Positions 4,541-5,645 of a stretch of DNA of 5,645 nt are shown here, in pieces. The translations under genes and the position numbers were made by a program. Position 1 is the stretch's first letter. Each line of letters starts with the position of its first letter. Below the pieces are notes generated by a model. It was not told the DNA's origin. It worked only from the letters and a program-made list of their open reading frames with translations, and ran no database searches. This stretch comes from Firmicutes bacterium UBA5420 (GTDB taxonomy: Bacteria > Bacillota > Limnochordia > Darwinibacteriales > Darwinibacteriaceae), in assembly GCA_002409455.1 (NCBI GenBank), contig DHNI01000162.1, positions 978-6,622 on the forward strand, read 5' to 3'.

Positions 4541-5030
4541 AAGACGCAAAGGGGTGTTTTTCATCGACACAGTAAAAAAACACGAACAAACGGAAGCGAA
4601 TGGACAGGTCGTTTTTACGTTAGGAGAGGAGAAATATGGAATAGAGATCGCTTGTGTCAAAGAGATTATGAAGTGGGCCAAACCCACTGAATTGCCCCAG
4701 ATGCCCGATGCAATCACTGGAGTAATCAAGTTACGAAATCAAGTGATTCCAGTCATTTCCCTACAAAGGCAATTTGGCTTGCCTGGGGTTAAAGATATAG
4801 CGGAGACAAAAATAATCATTTTAGAAATTGATGGAGCCTTCCTTGGAATCAACGTAGATGATGTTGATGAGGTAGTGGAGGTGCCCAGTTCTACTGTTGA
4901 GTATCCTAATGGGCTCACGGGAGAAACCAATATCATTAGGGGCATTGCCAAACTTGACGACTACCTTCTTATTCTCATTGATATACGGAAGCTATTTACA
5001 GCAGAGATACTTAACCAAATTACTAACTAA
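4521..5030 (+). CDS. cheW: CheW-type chemotaxis coupling protein
   Basis: A 169-residue cytoplasmic scaffold protein that joins the CheA kinase to chemoreceptors. The CheW fold spans about 28-160. It includes QVVFTLGEEKYGIEI (29-43), VKEIM (46-50), LPQMPDAITGVIKLRNQVIP (58-77), TKIIILEIDGAFLGINVDDV (96-115), and GIAKLDDYLLILIDIRKLF (141-159), the family's closing strand. There is no CheY-like receiver domain, so it is CheW rather than CheV. Start ATG 4521 is chosen for AGAGGTG 4511-4517 just upstream. It lies inside the end of the HD-GYP gene in another frame, a 20-base overlap. This start gives a basic N-terminal extension of about 28 residues (RRRK at 7-10) before the conserved core. A GTG at 4554 would shorten it but lacks a well-spaced ribosome binding site. 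The receptor gene follows 15 bases later. Confidence 0.95.
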   Translation: MAHGNPRRRKGVFFIDTVKKHEQTEANGQVVFTLGEEKYGIEIACVKEIMKWAKPTELPQMPDAITGVIKLRNQVIPVISLQRQFGLPGVKDIAETKIIILEIDGAFLGINVDDVDEVVEVPSSTVEYPNGLTGETNIIRGIAKLDDYLLILIDIRKLFTAEILNQITN

Positions 5031-5045
5031 ATAGGGGGCGCAGTG

Positions 5046-5645
5046 ATGTTTAAGTTGAGGAGTATTGCTACAAAAATATCGCTATTTATTGGTCTAATAG
5101 TACTAATCATTTGTGGGGGATTGGGTCTTCTGGCCTACACCAGAAGCTCTTCTGCGGTTTTAGACCAGGTTGAACAGGGGCTGCTATTGGTAGCAGAAGA
5201 AGCGAGTCGCTATGTAGATAGTAGGTTGGAGCTTCAATTAACCCTGCTAGAGGCGATCGCCGAAAGACCAGAGATAAAAAGCATGAATTGGGCAGCTCAG
5301 AAACCCATTATTCAAGCAGAAGGGAAGCGTTTGACCCAATTTCTAGCATTAGGTGTTGTCGATCTTAGTGGAGTGGCACAGTATAGTGATGGCTCCACAG
5401 CGAATCTTGGAGATAGGGACTATGTCATTACAGCTTTAGCTGGTCAAGCAGTTGTTTCGGATCTTATTGTGAGCCGAGTTGATAATAGCTTGGTGCTTAT
5501 GTATGCGGTTCCCATAAAAAATGGTAATCAAGTTGTGGGCGTACTCGTTGCTAGGCAAGATGGCGCAATGTTAAGCGAGATTACCGATCGACTCGGTTAC
5601 GGTGACAATGGCTGGGCTTATATATTCGACCAAGATGGTACTGTC
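5046..5645 (+). CDS. Methyl-accepting chemotaxis protein, N-terminal part (TM1 plus dCache sensor), cut by the window edge
   Basis: Two hundred codons stay open from ATG 5046 to the last base. GGGGG (5034-5038) lies 7 bases upstream. Residues 1-10 are basic (KLR, K10), followed by a membrane segment at about 11-31 (ISLFIGLIVLIICGGLGLLA). An extracytoplasmic domain begins next, with a long amphipathic helix (about 35-75) and a Cache fold: VVDLSGVAQYSDG (104-116), LGDRDYVITALAGQAVVSDL (121-140), VLMYAVPIKNGNQVVGVLVA (150-169), and GDNGWAYIFDQDGTV (186-200). The DRDY...ALAG..VVSD pattern is typical of dCache_1 chemoreceptors that bind small molecules such as amino or organic acids; the ligand cannot be told. 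TM2, HAMP and the signalling tail are outside the window, so a kinase or cyclase output is formally possible. The adjoining cheW makes a chemoreceptor much the likeliest. Confidence 0.92.
   Translation, partial: MFKLRSIATKISLFIGLIVLIICGGLGLLAYTRSSSAVLDQVEQGLLLVAEEASRYVDSRLELQLTLLEAIAERPEIKSMNWAAQKPIIQAEGKRLTQFLALGVVDLSGVAQYSDGSTANLGDRDYVITALAGQAVVSDLIVSRVDNSLVLMYAVPIKNGNQVVGVLVARQDGAMLSEITDRLGYGDNGWAYIFDQDGTV

Noticed and set aside
4280..4951. Open frames of 149 and 70 codons on the - strand
   Set aside because: Antisense shadows of the HD-GYP and cheW genes, whose + strand products match families over their full length.

Overview
The window looks like a chromosomal segment of a Gram-positive-style bacterium, probably Bacillota (Clostridia-like). 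The clues are strong G-rich Shine-Dalgarno sequences, near-consensus sigma-A promoters, a TTG-started csrA, and CsrA sitting beside chemotaxis genes. The taxonomic call is inference only; no rRNA or other phylogenetic marker is present.

Left part (1-1549, + strand): the last 32 codons of a 2-oxoacid dehydrogenase E2 (lipoyl acyltransferase) gene, followed 19 bases later by a complete dihydrolipoamide dehydrogenase gene (lpd, E3). This is the 3' end of a 2-oxoacid dehydrogenase complex operon. It closes with a hairpin that can terminate transcription from both sides.

Middle (1561-3332, - strand): a HigA-type antitoxin/repressor gene preceded by a broken HigB/RelE-type toxin gene. The toxin keeps its N- and C-terminal ends in two different frames but has lost its middle. 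The promoter and a palindromic operator of this toxin-antitoxin unit look intact. Next comes lplA (lipoate-protein ligase) with its own terminator, ribosome binding site and sigma-A promoter. LplA is the enzyme that would lipoylate the E2 encoded at the left edge, so E2, E3 and lplA form a lipoate-related neighbourhood interrupted by the toxin-antitoxin relic.

The region 3228-3655 carries no convincing gene. It holds the lplA promoter, several inverted repeats, a short tandem repeat, a possible extended -10 promoter reading rightward, and a run of RNA hairpins ending in a compound stem with a U-tract just before csrA. One hairpin displays AGGAU in its loop, the classic CsrA recognition arrangement.

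Right part (3656-5645, + strand): csrA, a stand-alone HD-GYP domain protein (probable cyclic-di-GMP phosphodiesterase), cheW and the first 200 codons of a methyl-accepting chemotaxis receptor (dCache type). They are closely packed and read as one signalling/motility operon linking post-transcriptional control (CsrA), c-di-GMP turnover and chemotaxis. The receptor gene runs off the right edge.
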